Part shown: positions 35,888 to 45,351 of the stretch, one piece after another
Position numbering within the stretch: the first letter of the stretch is position 1
Layout: each line of letters begins with the position of its first letter
Source: Fuerstiella sp.
Lineage (GTDB): Bacteria; Planctomycetota; Planctomycetia; Planctomycetales; Planctomycetaceae
DNA: 64,000 bases
Direction of reading: 5' to 3'
NCBI GenBank assembly: GCA_022447225.1
Contig: JAKVAZ010000015.1
Location: forward strand, 39,853-103,852
The notes under the pieces: model-generated
The model's database searches: none
The model's input: the letters and a program-made list of their open reading frames with translations, nothing else
Told to the model about the DNA's origin: nothing
Position numbers and translations under genes: made by a program

Positions 35888-38035
35888 TTAACGTCGGCGA
35901 TCCCGTTTACCGCGTTTTCCGGTTTTCTTCCCGTTACCGGTCGGTCGCTTCTGCTCCGCCTGATTCTTAGCCTGCTCGGCCGCTGCCATTAGACGTTCCA
36001 AAAATCCCTGAGGCCGATCGGTATCAGCGTCAGCAGAAACGGGTTGACGTTTCCTCTCGGACCTGCCGCTCGACTTGCCGGAATTGTTTCCTTCGGTTAC
36101 TTCCGCCGCAACATCTTTTTTTGCCAGTACATCACTTCCGAGCAATTTCCGTTCACCGATGCTCCACAAGCTGGAAGCCACAAAATAGATGCAAAGACCT
36201 GCCGGGACATGCCAAAACATCACAGCAAAAAAGATCGTCATCACATTCATCATCTTGTGCTGCAGTTCCTGTTGTTCGTCGGTTGGCGGCGGCATGAACA
36301 GTTTCTGCTGAACAAGGAACAGCACCACATTGATGCAGGGCAACACATTGAAATCTCTGCCCAGTAACGGCAGTGAAAACGGCATCCGGAACAGAGCATC
36401 GGGAGCAGCCAGGTTGTCGATCCAGAGAAAAGATGACAACCGCAGATCGACCGCTGTGTTCAAACAGGTATACAGTCCGATGAAAACCGGCAGCTGAAAG
36501 AACAGTGGCAGACAACCTCCCAGTGGGTTGATGTTGTGTTTGCGCCACAGTTCCATCTGCGCCTTGGCCATCTTCTCTTTATCTTCTCCGTACTTCAGCT
36601 TCAGTTCATTGATTTTCGGCTGAAGTTCTTTCATGCGAGCTGCACTTAAAGCCTGCTTACGCGAAAGCGGGAACAGGCAGCATCGAACCATGACCGTCAG
36701 TGAAATAATGGCCAGCCAGTACGGCAGATGAATCCCGTAAAGGAAGCTGAGAACGGAATGCATTCCGCGAGCAATGAACCCGAAATAAGTTCCGTAATCC
36801 AGAACTTTTTCCGCCCGGAACGGCGCAGGATCCAGCAGTGTCCCCTGCTTGGGCCCCACGAAAACAGCAAATTCATGAGTCACCAAAGAGTTTGGCTTCA
36901 GAGTCCGCGGTCTGGACGCCATCCTGAACGTAATATCAGCCAGCGTTGCCGTTTTTGATTCCTGCAACAGCACGGGCCAGATTCGGTCTATCCACTGATC
37001 GGACGCCTGCTCTGCCGGCGGGCGGTCATCCATCAAAGCAATCAATGCGGCGAAGAACTGCACATCCACACCCGCATATCTCACCGGTTCGATCCACTTA
37101 TGTTCCCCCTCTCGAACCATCTCGCTGATTTGATGACGAGTGCGCTGTGGATACCTGAGCCGCTGTTCTTCCCATATGGACTGAACATCTGCCGCTGACA
37201 GCTGAGCAGAGCTGCCATTGTCAATGAACTCCAGTTTAATGTCCCGATACTTGCGCGTATGCTCTTCGTTTTCCAGAATCACTCCACAGGGTCCAAGAAT
37301 CTCGTACTGAACCTCCTGGGAAGTTCTGGAAAGATTTCGGATCGCCAGTTCACACCGGATCGTGTAAGCCGCCGGGTCCGTCCGCAGCTGATCAGTGTTA
37401 ACAAAAAGATCAGTCGGAAGAGGCTGTATGCGGTACGTTTTTCTGATCTCCACCGACCGATCCGGCGCGACGTAGGCAAAAACTACAGAATCAGCCTGTT
37501 GATCCGCAACTTTCCAGTCGACGGTTTCGAGTCGCATTCCCCACTCGTCCAGCTGCCGATCAATCACATCCAGCGAGGTGCTGAATGTATTTCCACCGGC
37601 CGCGCCGTTCCCAACGACCTGCACCTGTTCACTACGATTTGTCAAATCCTTCATTTTCGGATCCGCCAGTCGCACGGAGGTGACCGACCCACCCTCAGTG
37701 GAAAAAACGGCCTCAATCGCATAGGCGCCCCGTGGCTCAAGTGAACCCAAAACAATCTGACGCCGTTCATGAAGGACGGGACCGTTCGTCCGTGTCCCGT
37801 TCAGGTCGTCTGCTTCTTCCGCTTCCGCGATTTCCGCGGCGACAACCGGGTTTTGGTTATCTGCCGATTCTGCTGCCTGGGTGTCGACTTCCCGAGTATT
37901 CTCGTCGTCACCAGGTTCAATCTCCACCACCTTCTGAGGCACCGGTTGGCGCAGCTTGTCCACAACGAGATTCTGCCATATGAGAACAAACCCAAATGAC
38001 ACGACGAGAAAAAGAAGAAGACGTCGGATATCCAT
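35888..38035 (-). CDS. yidC: Membrane protein insertase YidC
   Basis: 715 aa, longer than the E. coli protein (548). An N-terminal signal-anchor helix (about 5-23) is followed by an acidic linker, a large periplasmic beta domain (about 75-395), and the conserved five-helix insertase core (YFGFIARGMHSVLSFLYGI; LFPLSRKQALSAARM; NPLGGCLPLFFQLPVFIGLY). A Lys/Arg-rich tail of about 80 residues closes the protein; such tails help dock ribosomes when SRP-dependent targeting is weak. It inserts and folds inner-membrane proteins with or without SecYEG. rnpA and rpmH, usual upstream neighbours, are not seen. Confidence 0.96.
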   Translation of the reverse strand: MDIRRLLLFLVVSFGFVLIWQNLVVDKLRQPVPQKVVEIEPGDDENTREVDTQAAESADNQNPVVAAEIAEAEEADDLNGTRTNGPVLHERRQIVLGSLEPRGAYAIEAVFSTEGGSVTSVRLADPKMKDLTNRSEQVQVVGNGAAGGNTFSTSLDVIDRQLDEWGMRLETVDWKVADQQADSVVFAYVAPDRSVEIRKTYRIQPLPTDLFVNTDQLRTDPAAYTIRCELAIRNLSRTSQEVQYEILGPCGVILENEEHTRKYRDIKLEFIDNGSSAQLSAADVQSIWEEQRLRYPQRTRHQISEMVREGEHKWIEPVRYAGVDVQFFAALIALMDDRPPAEQASDQWIDRIWPVLLQESKTATLADITFRMASRPRTLKPNSLVTHEFAVFVGPKQGTLLDPAPFRAEKVLDYGTYFGFIARGMHSVLSFLYGIHLPYWLAIISLTVMVRCCLFPLSRKQALSAARMKELQPKINELKLKYGEDKEKMAKAQMELWRKHNINPLGGCLPLFFQLPVFIGLYTCLNTAVDLRLSSFLWIDNLAAPDALFRMPFSLPLLGRDFNVLPCINVVLFLVQQKLFMPPPTDEQQELQHKMMNVMTIFFAVMFWHVPAGLCIYFVASSLWSIGERKLLGSDVLAKKDVAAEVTEGNNSGKSSGRSERKRQPVSADADTDRPQGFLERLMAAAEQAKNQAEQKRPTGNGKKTGKRGKRDRRR

Positions 38036-38394
38036 CGCGGGTCCGTATCAGCCAGTTTCCGCTGTGGTTAAAGCCGGCAACAAAATCTGAATTCTGAGTG
38101 TATGGAATGAACAGGTTCGGATCACAGCCACAAACGTCGCGGCAAATAACAGCAAATCCGGAGAATTGCAGCAGAATGTCCGCGGACAAGGTAAATCTCC
38201 ATCGAAAGCGACCCTGTCGAGCAAACTGCTGAACTTCAGAGGATATCCGCCCAATGCCGACTCTTGCAGCCTGGTTCAGAAGGTTCTCAGGAATGTAGCT
38301 CATTTCCCTGATTGGCGCGAAAAAATCGCCTATGCCCCGGCCCTTTACCAACATGGCCTGGGTAACCATTGGTTCTCATGGTGAACCGGCGGCA
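38036..38394 (-). other. Region upstream of yidC
   Basis: 359 nt between the yidC start and the terminator at 38395. No rnpA or rpmH coding sequence is found on the minus strand. An open frame at 37917-38369 overlaps yidC out of frame and is not credible. The yidC promoter presumably lies here. Confidence 0.4.
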
Positions 38395-38427
38395 TAAAAA
38401 AAGCCCGGCCGCCGTCGGGCCGGGCTT
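38395..38427 (-). terminator. Intrinsic terminator of the 61-aa small gene
   Basis: Read on the minus strand, AAGCCCGGCC (38427-38418) pairs perfectly with GGCCGGGCTT (38410-38401) around a 7-nt loop. A T-run (38402-38395 as A on the plus strand) follows directly. It is a textbook rho-independent terminator, 43 nt past the small gene's stop codon. Confidence 0.9.
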
Positions 38428-38470
38428 GTCGTGGACCCTCACAGGGTCATTTCACGCCATTCATTCTGTA

Positions 38471-38656
38471 TCATCCGGGATCGACAGATTCCTGCCTGGA
38501 GCTCCCTGCATTCTGTTCCTCGATCATTCGATGGATCGTAAGAATATCCAGGCCTCCGACAAAGCTGTCGCCGTTCCGTGGGGGGGTTCGCCGAACTTCA
38601 TAAGATTCATCGGAGCCTTGAGCGCCCACGTGTGCATTCGTTGATGATTGATCCAT
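38471..38656 (-). CDS. 61-aa conserved-looking small protein
   Basis: ATG 38656 is preceded by AAGGTGGTGAG, one of the strongest ribosome binding sites in the window, directly abutting the start. The stop is followed by a perfect terminator. The protein is hydrophilic: an Asp/Ser/Asn-rich start (MDQSSTNAHVGAQGSDESYE), a basic/proline centre (VRRTPPRNGDSF), then a helix-like segment (GGLDILTIHRMIEEQNA) and a polar tail. There is no signal peptide, membrane helix or Cys. The family is not recognised. A longer frame to 38719 exists but lacks an SD site. It is monocistronic, and 1354 nt without genes lie upstream. A small regulator or adaptor is possible (inference). Confidence 0.72.
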   Translation of the reverse strand: MDQSSTNAHVGAQGSDESYEVRRTPPRNGDSFVGGLDILTIHRMIEEQNAGSSRQESVDPG

Positions 38657-40010
38657 CTCACCACCTTTCCCAAAAGCCCTGATTGAAATCAAAGTTCTGT
38701 TTTCGTTTGCAGTCGTCACCTCAGAATGCCGTTTTGAAAGGTCCGAATTCTGTTACTGGCGGAGCAAGCAAAGGTCTCCAGGGCAACCCACGTCTCAGTG
38801 CGTCCGGCAGAAATCGCGACGGCCCACTCCTTCACCAGTGGTGACATTCTTCTTTTTATTCGCCTGCTACGTTTTATTCATTCCCTATATTTGAAATTCA
38901 GAAAACTGCTGATGCAGGCCGGTACGTGTGTCAGCGTTATCATCGGCAAAAAACGCTGGTCTCGTGCAAAACTCTGCCCAAAGGCCTCAAACCCGAAAAC
39001 ACAATAAGCGTCCGAGACAAACATCAGAGGAATACAATCTATACACGGTATGCGACTCCGGAAATACCCCGAAATCAACCTGCTCTGTATTCTGTTGCCA
39101 ACGCATTGAATCTCCGTGAGATTTGATTGTGTGCCTGATCGATTTTTCCGTTATCGGAAACCCCACTACGGCAACAGACCTTTCCCGTACAGACAGTTGT
39201 CTTCTTTGAGAGGTGGAAATCCGCGACTTATTTAAAAATCATTTGATGACAACAATTTAGAGTCATTTCAAAATGAGAAGCTGACGACGGTTGAGAAATC
39301 CAGTATCGCGGTCGCTGAGACACACAAGGATTTGATATCTGCAGGTCCGGAATTAATCAGTCACACGGATCGAAAAAGGAGACAATCAACCCAAGTGTCC
39401 GGCTTCCGTGACGCGAGGGCCAAATTTTCGAAATGGTTCACTGCCTGACAGGCAGGTGCATCCCTGATGTTGATCGTGTCACGGTCAGTCAGCAGTGTGA
39501 AACAGAAGGCCACCAAGACGGCATGCACGTGTTCCCTCCTGCCGTCCTCGCACGCACCATCTCAAGCCGAAGTCAATCGAAGGAATCATGTGTTTGCTGA
39601 CTCCCGACACAACCACCTTCGTAAGTCACCGCAACACACTTCCCTAAGCACATGCATGTAGTTCCATCGCCTCAGTCATAATCAAGCGAAAGTAAACCGG
39701 TCGACATCAGACAATTGCCTTCGGGAAACTCCCACCGAAGAAGCCGTTTGACCGTTCACGACCAGAACAATGGTCTGAACACTTGCTCAAAGCTGCTGAC
39801 AGTGTGTTAGATACACAATGGCCCACCAGGTTCACATATTTTGTGTATTTTCCAAGTTTCACTTGATCTTTGGCAACCGTGATTCTCCAATACAGTCCGG
39901 GTCATTTACTAAGCAGGTAAAAACGGACGTTTACCAGGGGACAACTCGTCAATCGTCAGCTTTCGGCACTACGAGTGATGCCAGAGGCTTGTTGTCGCAT
40001 TGACTGAGAA
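38657..40010. other. Longest gene-free stretch in the window
   Basis: 1354 nt between the small gene (-) and the membrane protein (+). Many short open frames exist but none has a start signal plus coding character. Seen structures: an imperfect stem at 39240-39275 (CATTTGATGAC against GTCATTTCAAAATG), a hairpin at 39439-39458 (CACTGCC/GGCAGGTG), and AT-rich tracts at 39225-39275. No DnaA-box cluster, tRNA, tmRNA or RNase P motif was recognised. It should hold two divergent promoters and may hold non-coding RNA or decayed genes. Confidence 0.45.
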
Positions 40011-41426
40011 ATGGTGATGGATTTTCCATTCTTCCAAATGGACGTAGCGCACCCGGCTTGGCTTATTTACGCTTCGTTGCTGGTGCTTACTGTCTTCTTC
40101 CGTTTTCCACGGGTGTTCAGTGTACGTAATCTGGACATCGGACTGATTCTCTCACTTTCCACTGCACTGGTACTGGCCAGCAGCTGGAGTTCATCTGAAT
40201 CAACTGCTGTTCCTGCGAGCGAGCGTGTGGATGAGACCTCTTATGAGTGGTCCTCCATCGTATTGCTATCGCTCTCAATCCTCCTGATTGTACGGTTAAT
40301 CTTCGACGAGAGTCTGACTCGACGACCGCGTCTTAGTCAAAACCTGAATCAGGCCGGACTGACTTTCCTGTGCGTACCGGCCTTCGCACTGCTGATGACA
40401 AGTGTATTCATGGCCGAACCTCCTGGAGGTAATGTCGCCGCTGTGGAGTCCGGAAAAGCACTGTTGAACCGCCAGGCGATCGGCGAGAAGGGAACCCCGG
40501 CCGAAGACGTACAGCCGGCACCAACAGAAACGTTGACCGCCGCGGTAGCGTCTGCCGTTGCCGAACTGTCGGCTGGAATTGACCGTGCATCTGTAAGTGT
40601 TGATTCGGAATCTACATCCATGGAGCAGACGATAGCCTGCGTCCTGGTTGTCCTGGCACACACAATCATCATTGCAGGGTTCGTGAACATTGGAACCAGG
40701 CACTTCAACAGTCTGCAGCTGGGCGTTTCGATGAGTTGCCTCTATCTGCTGCTTCCATGCACGGCATTCAATGTCCACGAACTAAGCCATGTCCTTCCGG
40801 CGGCATGTTTAATCTGGGCCGTGGCCTGTTATCGTCGCCCGGCTATTGCCGGTGTGCTGCTGGGTCTGGCCTGTGGAACATTGTTCTTTGCAGTCTTTCT
40901 ACTGCCGTTGTGGGCAGTGTTCTATGGTCGTCGAGGCAGCCTGAAGTTCGGCATTTCACTCGGAGCGGTGGGTGCACTGGCTCTGCTTGCTGTTGCAATG
41001 ACCTCCTCGAGCACAGATTCATTCATTGCCCGGCTCGTTCATACAGCCAACTGGACTGCGTTCCGTCTGTTTACGGATCAGTTGCCGGTCAGCAGCATGG
41101 GGGTGGGACAGATCTTTCTTCGGATTACACTTGCGGCTGCCTTCTTTGTGATGCTGACAGCAATGACCGTCATTCCTCGTCGAAGGAACCTTGAAAATCT
41201 GCTGGCCAATTCAACAGCACTCGTTGTGGCTGCACAGTTGTGGTATCCGGAAGACATAGGAACGTATGTATTGTGGTATCTACCGTTGCTCATGCTGGTC
41301 ATGTTTCGGCCCCGCCTGGACCGTTTTACAGCACCAGTGAATGAAAACAGCGATTCAGCGACACGCCCCAGACCAGCAACAACCGGTATCGGCGGTTCCC
41401 TGTCCCGTATGACATTGTATCACTAG
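40011..41426 (+). CDS. Polytopic membrane protein of unknown function
   Basis: 471 aa with roughly 10-11 predicted membrane helices (for example AWLIYASLLVLTVFF, IVLLSLSILLIVRLIF, ACVLVVLAHTIIIAGFV, VLLGLACGTLFFAVFLLPLW). A hydrophilic loop at about 140-205 carries a negative, Ala/Glu-rich stretch. The layout recalls glycosyltransferase-87-like or polymerase-like membrane proteins, but no catalytic motif is seen, so no function is assigned. A second ATG two codons in (40017) is an alternative start. It is monocistronic, bounded by gene-free gaps. Confidence 0.75.
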   Translation: MVMDFPFFQMDVAHPAWLIYASLLVLTVFFRFPRVFSVRNLDIGLILSLSTALVLASSWSSSESTAVPASERVDETSYEWSSIVLLSLSILLIVRLIFDESLTRRPRLSQNLNQAGLTFLCVPAFALLMTSVFMAEPPGGNVAAVESGKALLNRQAIGEKGTPAEDVQPAPTETLTAAVASAVAELSAGIDRASVSVDSESTSMEQTIACVLVVLAHTIIIAGFVNIGTRHFNSLQLGVSMSCLYLLLPCTAFNVHELSHVLPAACLIWAVACYRRPAIAGVLLGLACGTLFFAVFLLPLWAVFYGRRGSLKFGISLGAVGALALLAVAMTSSSTDSFIARLVHTANWTAFRLFTDQLPVSSMGVGQIFLRITLAAAFFVMLTAMTVIPRRRNLENLLANSTALVVAAQLWYPEDIGTYVLWYLPLLMLVMFRPRLDRFTAPVNENSDSATRPRPATTGIGGSLSRMTLYH

Positions 41427-42048
41427 CGTTGTTTGTATCTGCTATACCCTGGTCGGGTGAGTTTTCCGGACTAACCGACAGAAAACGTTTTCCGCGTCTC
41501 CAACGCCCCTGAAAGATCGTTCCGGGAAGCCGTGTCCAACGTCAGCGCAAATGCTCAGGCGGCGATACCAACAGACAATATCACGTCGTTTGCGTCTGCC
41601 ACCGCGAAACACTTCTTCATCGGATTGATTTGATCTCTGTTCAAAATTTTCCGGCAGCGGCAAGAGCAAAACATGTCAGCAACTTCGTAGACATCTGGAC
41701 CGACAACATGAAGGAAACGATCAACGATATCCGTAGCAGCAGCAGAACAGGAATTGTTGCAGGCTGTTGCTGTCTGCGTCTGAAGGCATAACAACACAGC
41801 AGGTCAATCGTCACCATTTGCCTGCTCTGCTTATCCTGACAGAGGGAATGGCTGTGTGGTTGTGAAACGGGCCTATACTGCCGGTTTGGCTCGAGCGTTG
41901 CGATTCCTGCCGTGACTGACAGCTCAATCTTCGCAAGACAGGCTGTTCGGCGGACCGATAATGTGCAGGTCGGGCCGACGCTGTGCATTAACAGCAAAAG
42001 CACATGCGGCCTGTCTCCCAACTCTCAGGACGGAACACGGAGGATTCC
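41427..42048 (+). other. Intergenic region upstream of the acidic small gene
   Basis: 622 nt. TATACT at 41874-41879 is a good -10 hexamer 170 nt before the small gene, but the -35 position (TGGCTG-like) is poor. A minus-strand frame at 41555-41797 with a CSCRC cluster was considered and rejected. No gene is supported. Confidence 0.4.
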
Positions 42049-42297
42049 ATGTCAGAAGAAACAACAGGCCAGCTGGACGATCAGGAGTTCGAAGAAATCA
42101 ACAGCGACGAAGTCGATCGTGTTGTTGACGTTCTGGACAACCTGATTGAAGGCGTCGACAGCGACAACATCAAGCACTACCTTGAAGAAGCGTCCAGCAA
42201 TATTTACTATCTGGTCTACGAAGACGCTGATCACGAAGTACAGGACACTGACGCAACTGAACTGCAGGACGATGAACAACTCCAGGACGCCGCCTGA
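42049..42297 (+). CDS. 82-aa strongly acidic small protein
   Basis: Start at ATG 42049 with GGAGG 5 nt upstream; the in-frame ATG at 42004 is less likely. About a third of the residues are Asp or Glu and very few are basic. The centre is likely helical (EVDRVVDVLDNLIEGVDSDN; IKHYLEEASSNIYYLVYEDA) and the C-terminus is a polar acidic tail. There is no signal peptide or Cys. The family is not recognised. A perfect terminator follows 27 nt after the stop, so this is an independent, probably well-expressed unit. An adaptor, inhibitor or nucleic-acid mimic would fit the charge (speculation). Confidence 0.8.
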   Translation: MSEETTGQLDDQEFEEINSDEVDRVVDVLDNLIEGVDSDNIKHYLEEASSNIYYLVYEDADHEVQDTDATELQDDEQLQDAA

Positions 42298-42324
42298 GTT
42301 TTATTCATCAACAGATTACCTTTC

Positions 42325-42355
42325 AGGCCCGAAGAACGCTTGCTTCTTCGGGCCT
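42325..42355 (+). terminator. Intrinsic terminator of the acidic small gene
   Basis: AGGCCCGAAGAA (42325-42336) is the exact complement of TTCTTCGGGCCT (42344-42355) around a 7-nt loop, followed by GTTTCCGTTTC. The 12-bp stem is perfect. The T-rich tail is interrupted but adequate. Confidence 0.85.
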
Positions 42356-42505
42356 GTTTCCGTTTCATAATGACAGTTATAGTTATATCGTTTCCGCTCC
42401 GGCTGTGCAGCATGTGTAAGCTTTAAGACAAAGAGCGTTTCTGCATCGCGTCCCTGCAAAGCTGTTCGTGAGCGGCATGTGACACATATTCCGAGAGGGT
42501 GCGAA

Positions 42506-43333
42506 ATGAGCTTTCCTCCAATTTGCTCAGCGGCATTGCTGTTCACCATCTTTTGTTTCGCCCCAGGAGTCGGGATCAAAGCCATCTGCGCACAGCCCCC
42601 CCCCCGGGATACACGTACACCATCCATCGATCACAGTGACACCCTGGCACGGTTTGTAGATGAACTGGTGTCGGTTACTCCCGGCAAAAACGGGTTTCCT
42701 GAAACGGTCGCACTGAAGTCGCGTGAATTACGCCTATCGTACGAAATTCAAATTGCGTGTTATGAAACAACTCAGGAACTCTATCAGGTTGTAATGGGCA
42801 AAAATCCGAGCCGCTGGAAGGGCCCCAGAAACTCAGTTGAGTCGGTTTCCAAAAAGGATGCTGGTCGATTCTGTGATCTTCTAACCTCGATGCTCCGACA
42901 AAAAGAACTGATTGGACCGACAGCTGAAGTCCGGCTGCCCACGGCCGCCGAATGGGAGTACTGCTGTCGGGCAGGCTCCGTTGAGCCATTCTGTTTCGGC
43001 CGACTGGATGATTCGCCGAAACAGCTGGACAGATACGCCTGGCACACAGGCAATGCGGCTGGAAATGACCCGGCGGTCGGAGTGCTGTTACCAAACACCT
43101 ACGGTTTGTATGACGTTCATGGTTACCTGTGGGAATTTGTCAATGCCGACGGTACAGCAGACTCCGCGCCAGGTACGACGTGGGTGATGGGTGGATCGTG
43201 GCGAGACCCGGCACCTCGTTTGGCCGCTAACAGTAAAAAGTCCATCCCTATCAGTGCCGCAAGTGACGCGGTGGGGTTCCGATGTGTCGTGACTGCAGTC
43301 CCGTTGAATTCGAAGAATCTATCGGACCGGTAG
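42506..43333 (+). CDS. Secreted formylglycine-generating-enzyme (FGE-sulfatase) domain protein
   Basis: 275 aa from ATG 42506 (GAGAGGG upstream). A signal peptide (about 1-29: AALLFTIFCFAPGVGIKA) leads into a Pro/Arg linker and an FGE-sulfatase (PF03781) domain. Typical pieces are YETTQELYQVVMGKNPSRW, RLPTAAEWEYCCRAG, NTYGLYDVHGYLWEF, VMGGSWRDPA and GFRCV. The paired active-site cysteines of true sulfatase-activating enzymes are not evident, so it is more likely a non-catalytic member of this abundant planctomycete family. A run of ten C residues at 42596-42605 encodes PPP at the signal/linker border and keeps the frame only at its present length (or multiples of three). Confidence 0.8.
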   Translation: MSFPPICSAALLFTIFCFAPGVGIKAICAQPPPRDTRTPSIDHSDTLARFVDELVSVTPGKNGFPETVALKSRELRLSYEIQIACYETTQELYQVVMGKNPSRWKGPRNSVESVSKKDAGRFCDLLTSMLRQKELIGPTAEVRLPTAAEWEYCCRAGSVEPFCFGRLDDSPKQLDRYAWHTGNAAGNDPAVGVLLPNTYGLYDVHGYLWEFVNADGTADSAPGTTWVMGGSWRDPAPRLAANSKKSIPISAASDAVGFRCVVTAVPLNSKNLSDR

Positions 43334-43547
43334 CCAATTAGTATCCCTTCCGATATGCTGACTGCGTTTGTTGCACTGTAAGGATCATGCGTATCCGAAT
43401 GTTTGGTGGCTGATGCGCGAGGTCTTGGGAACGGTGGATTCAACGACAGCAATATGGCATCTCGAATCTGAAAATCGGAAGACCTGAGAACAGGTTAAAA
43501 TTGGATGACGTCTCCGCATCCGGTGGGACGCTGTAAGGAAATTTAGA

Positions 43548-45278
43548 ATGACTACGGAAGATCAGCATGCTGCAGATCCGACACCGGACGAACCTGTCAC
43601 CAGCGCCGCAACATCACCGGAAAATCAAGACCAGTCCCTGCCCCGGGGGACCGAGTCTGCAGCTCAGCCAACAGTACAGAAAGCTGTTCCCTCCGATGAT
43701 GATCAGGACCAGACAGATTCAGTGATCGCAAAGGTTCCTGCGGCGCAGTCCCACACTCAAGCTCCGTCTGCAGTGTCTCCCGCTGCTGAAATTACAAACA
43801 CTTCGCCATCCGAGTCCTCCGATTCCGACCCAACCTCGCCAGCCCCCCCTGCCGACCAGGTGTTGGCAACGGCCAAGGTAAGTCCCCCCCCCAGGTCAGA
43901 AGCTGCCACACGAATTCGCAATCAGTTGACGTCACAGGCTGACGATCGGTCTGTGGAAAGTTCCGAGGCCGCAGCTGGTCAGGACCAGGCCCGTGGCGGC
44001 CGGACCGTTGAAATACCAAAGGACAGTGAACTGGATGCTGCCCTGGAATCACAAATAGCGGAAGCCATGACGTCCGACACGTCAGCTCCTGTGGAAACAG
44101 CCCCCGTTATCGGCAGTGAAACAGAAACAGACGAGGGACAGTCGGCACCCTCAGAGGATGAACTCGGTCCGGGATCCCAATTGAAAGGCACTGTCCATCA
44201 GATTCACGGTGACAACGTTTTCGTGGAAGCCGGTGTTCGCAGTGGAGTTGTTGTTCCTCTTCGACAGTTCCCGGAAAACAAGCAACCATCAGTCGGTGAT
44301 GAACTGACGGTCATCATTGAGTCTGTTGATGAAGACGGACTGTTCAGGTCAAGAATTCCTGAAGGCCGTCACAAACCAGGTGGAAACTGGGATGCACTGG
44401 CAGCCGGACAGGTGGTTGACTGCATGATCACCGGCACGAATAAAGGTGGTTTGCAGGTCACGGTCAGCAGTCTGAGGGGATTCATGCCCGCCAGCCAGGT
44501 CGACTTGGGCTATATCGCTGATCTGGAGGTTTATGTGGGTCAAAAACTCACGGCTCAGATCATGGAGGTCAACAAGAAGAAACGCAATCTGGTGGTCAGT
44601 CGTCGAATCCTCCTTCAGGCAGAGCGAGCCAGTCAGCAGGGCGACTTCTGGACATCACTTGAAGTGGGACAGGACCACGAGGGAACCGTAAAAACCATTA
44701 AGGACTACGGTGTATTCGTCGATCTTGGACCAATGGACGGATTCCTTCACATTGGTGAAATGGCCTGGTCCCGAATCAATCATCCAAACACCGTGGTGAG
44801 CGAAGGGCAAACGATTCAGGTCCGAATCCTGAAACTGGACGCCGAGCGACAGCGGATCAGTCTGGGAATGAAACAACTCATACAAAACCCGTGGTTGTCT
44901 GCAGTTGAACGATATGCTCCCGAGCGAGTTGTTCCCGGCAAAGTGACACGGATTGCTGACTTCGGAGCGTTTGTGGAACTGGAACCTGGCATTGAGGGCC
45001 TTGTCCACATCAGCGAACTTGCCTGGCGGCGTGTGGCCAGTGTTAATGAAGTGCTCAGTACGGGACAGTCCTGCGAATTTCAGGTGATTGAAGTGGATCT
45101 GAAACGAAAACGAATCTCGCTTTCGCTTAAGGCTCTGGAAAGTCGGCCGGAACAATCTCCCCCTCGGGAAGAGAGGAAGCCCCAAAACGAGCGCAAACCC
45201 AATCCAAACCTTCGAGGCGGAACGAGTGAATCCAAGGGTGGACGCGGCCTGTTCGGAAATCCGTCGGATTTCACATAA
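43548..45278 (+). CDS. S1 RNA-binding domain protein (RpsA-like, four S1 repeats)
   Basis: 576 aa. Residues 1-205 are a disordered acidic/Pro/Ser/Gln-rich region. Four S1 (OB-fold) domains follow: about 206-272 ([15 protein letters not shown]), 277-360 ([15 protein letters not shown]), 366-447 ([20 protein letters not shown]) and 461-540 ([21 protein letters not shown]). The first two match S1 N-terminal ribosome-binding repeats poorly; the last two are canonical RNA binders. A basic tail ends the protein. TAAGGAA lies before ATG 43548. It could be the genome's ribosomal protein S1 or a second S1-like factor; the long N-terminus is unusual for S1. Confidence 0.85.
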   Translation: MTTEDQHAADPTPDEPVTSAATSPENQDQSLPRGTESAAQPTVQKAVPSDDDQDQTDSVIAKVPAAQSHTQAPSAVSPAAEITNTSPSESSDSDPTSPAPPADQVLATAKVSPPPRSEAATRIRNQLTSQADDRSVESSEAAAGQDQARGGRTVEIPKDSELDAALESQIAEAMTSDTSAPVETAPVIGSETETDEGQSAPSEDELGPGSQLKGTVHQIHGDNVFVEAGVRSGVVVPLRQFPENKQPSVGDELTVIIESVDEDGLFRSRIPEGRHKPGGNWDALAAGQVVDCMITGTNKGGLQVTVSSLRGFMPASQVDLGYIADLEVYVGQKLTAQIMEVNKKKRNLVVSRRILLQAERASQQGDFWTSLEVGQDHEGTVKTIKDYGVFVDLGPMDGFLHIGEMAWSRINHPNTVVSEGQTIQVRILKLDAERQRISLGMKQLIQNPWLSAVERYAPERVVPGKVTRIADFGAFVELEPGIEGLVHISELAWRRVASVNEVLSTGQSCEFQVIEVDLKRKRISLSLKALESRPEQSPPREERKPQNERKPNPNLRGGTSESKGGRGLFGNPSDFT

Positions 45279-45351
45279 CACAGTCTCTGACCCGGTCGAG
45301 GTCCCCTGATCCTGCCAAAGCAAGTATCCATTGAAACTGCCGTTAGTGGCG

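Noticed and set aside
37917-38369. 150-codon minus-strand frame upstream of and overlapping yidC (possible rnpA)
   Set aside because: No RnpA motif (RNR...), and its end lies out of frame inside yidC.
38036-40010. Chromosomal origin next to yidC-mnmE
   Set aside because: The neighbourhood and gap size would fit, but no cluster of DnaA boxes (TTATCCACA or close variants) and no dnaA/dnaN genes are visible.
41555-41797. Minus-strand frame with a CSCRC cluster
   Set aside because: Short, no start signal, and neighbouring frames of similar length exist by chance; no family resemblance.
9268-41876. Shared GTGAAACGGGCCT upstream of 9667 and 42049 as a common promoter element
   Set aside because: A 13-nt match between two places in 64 kb is expected by chance, and the sites lie at different distances from genes.
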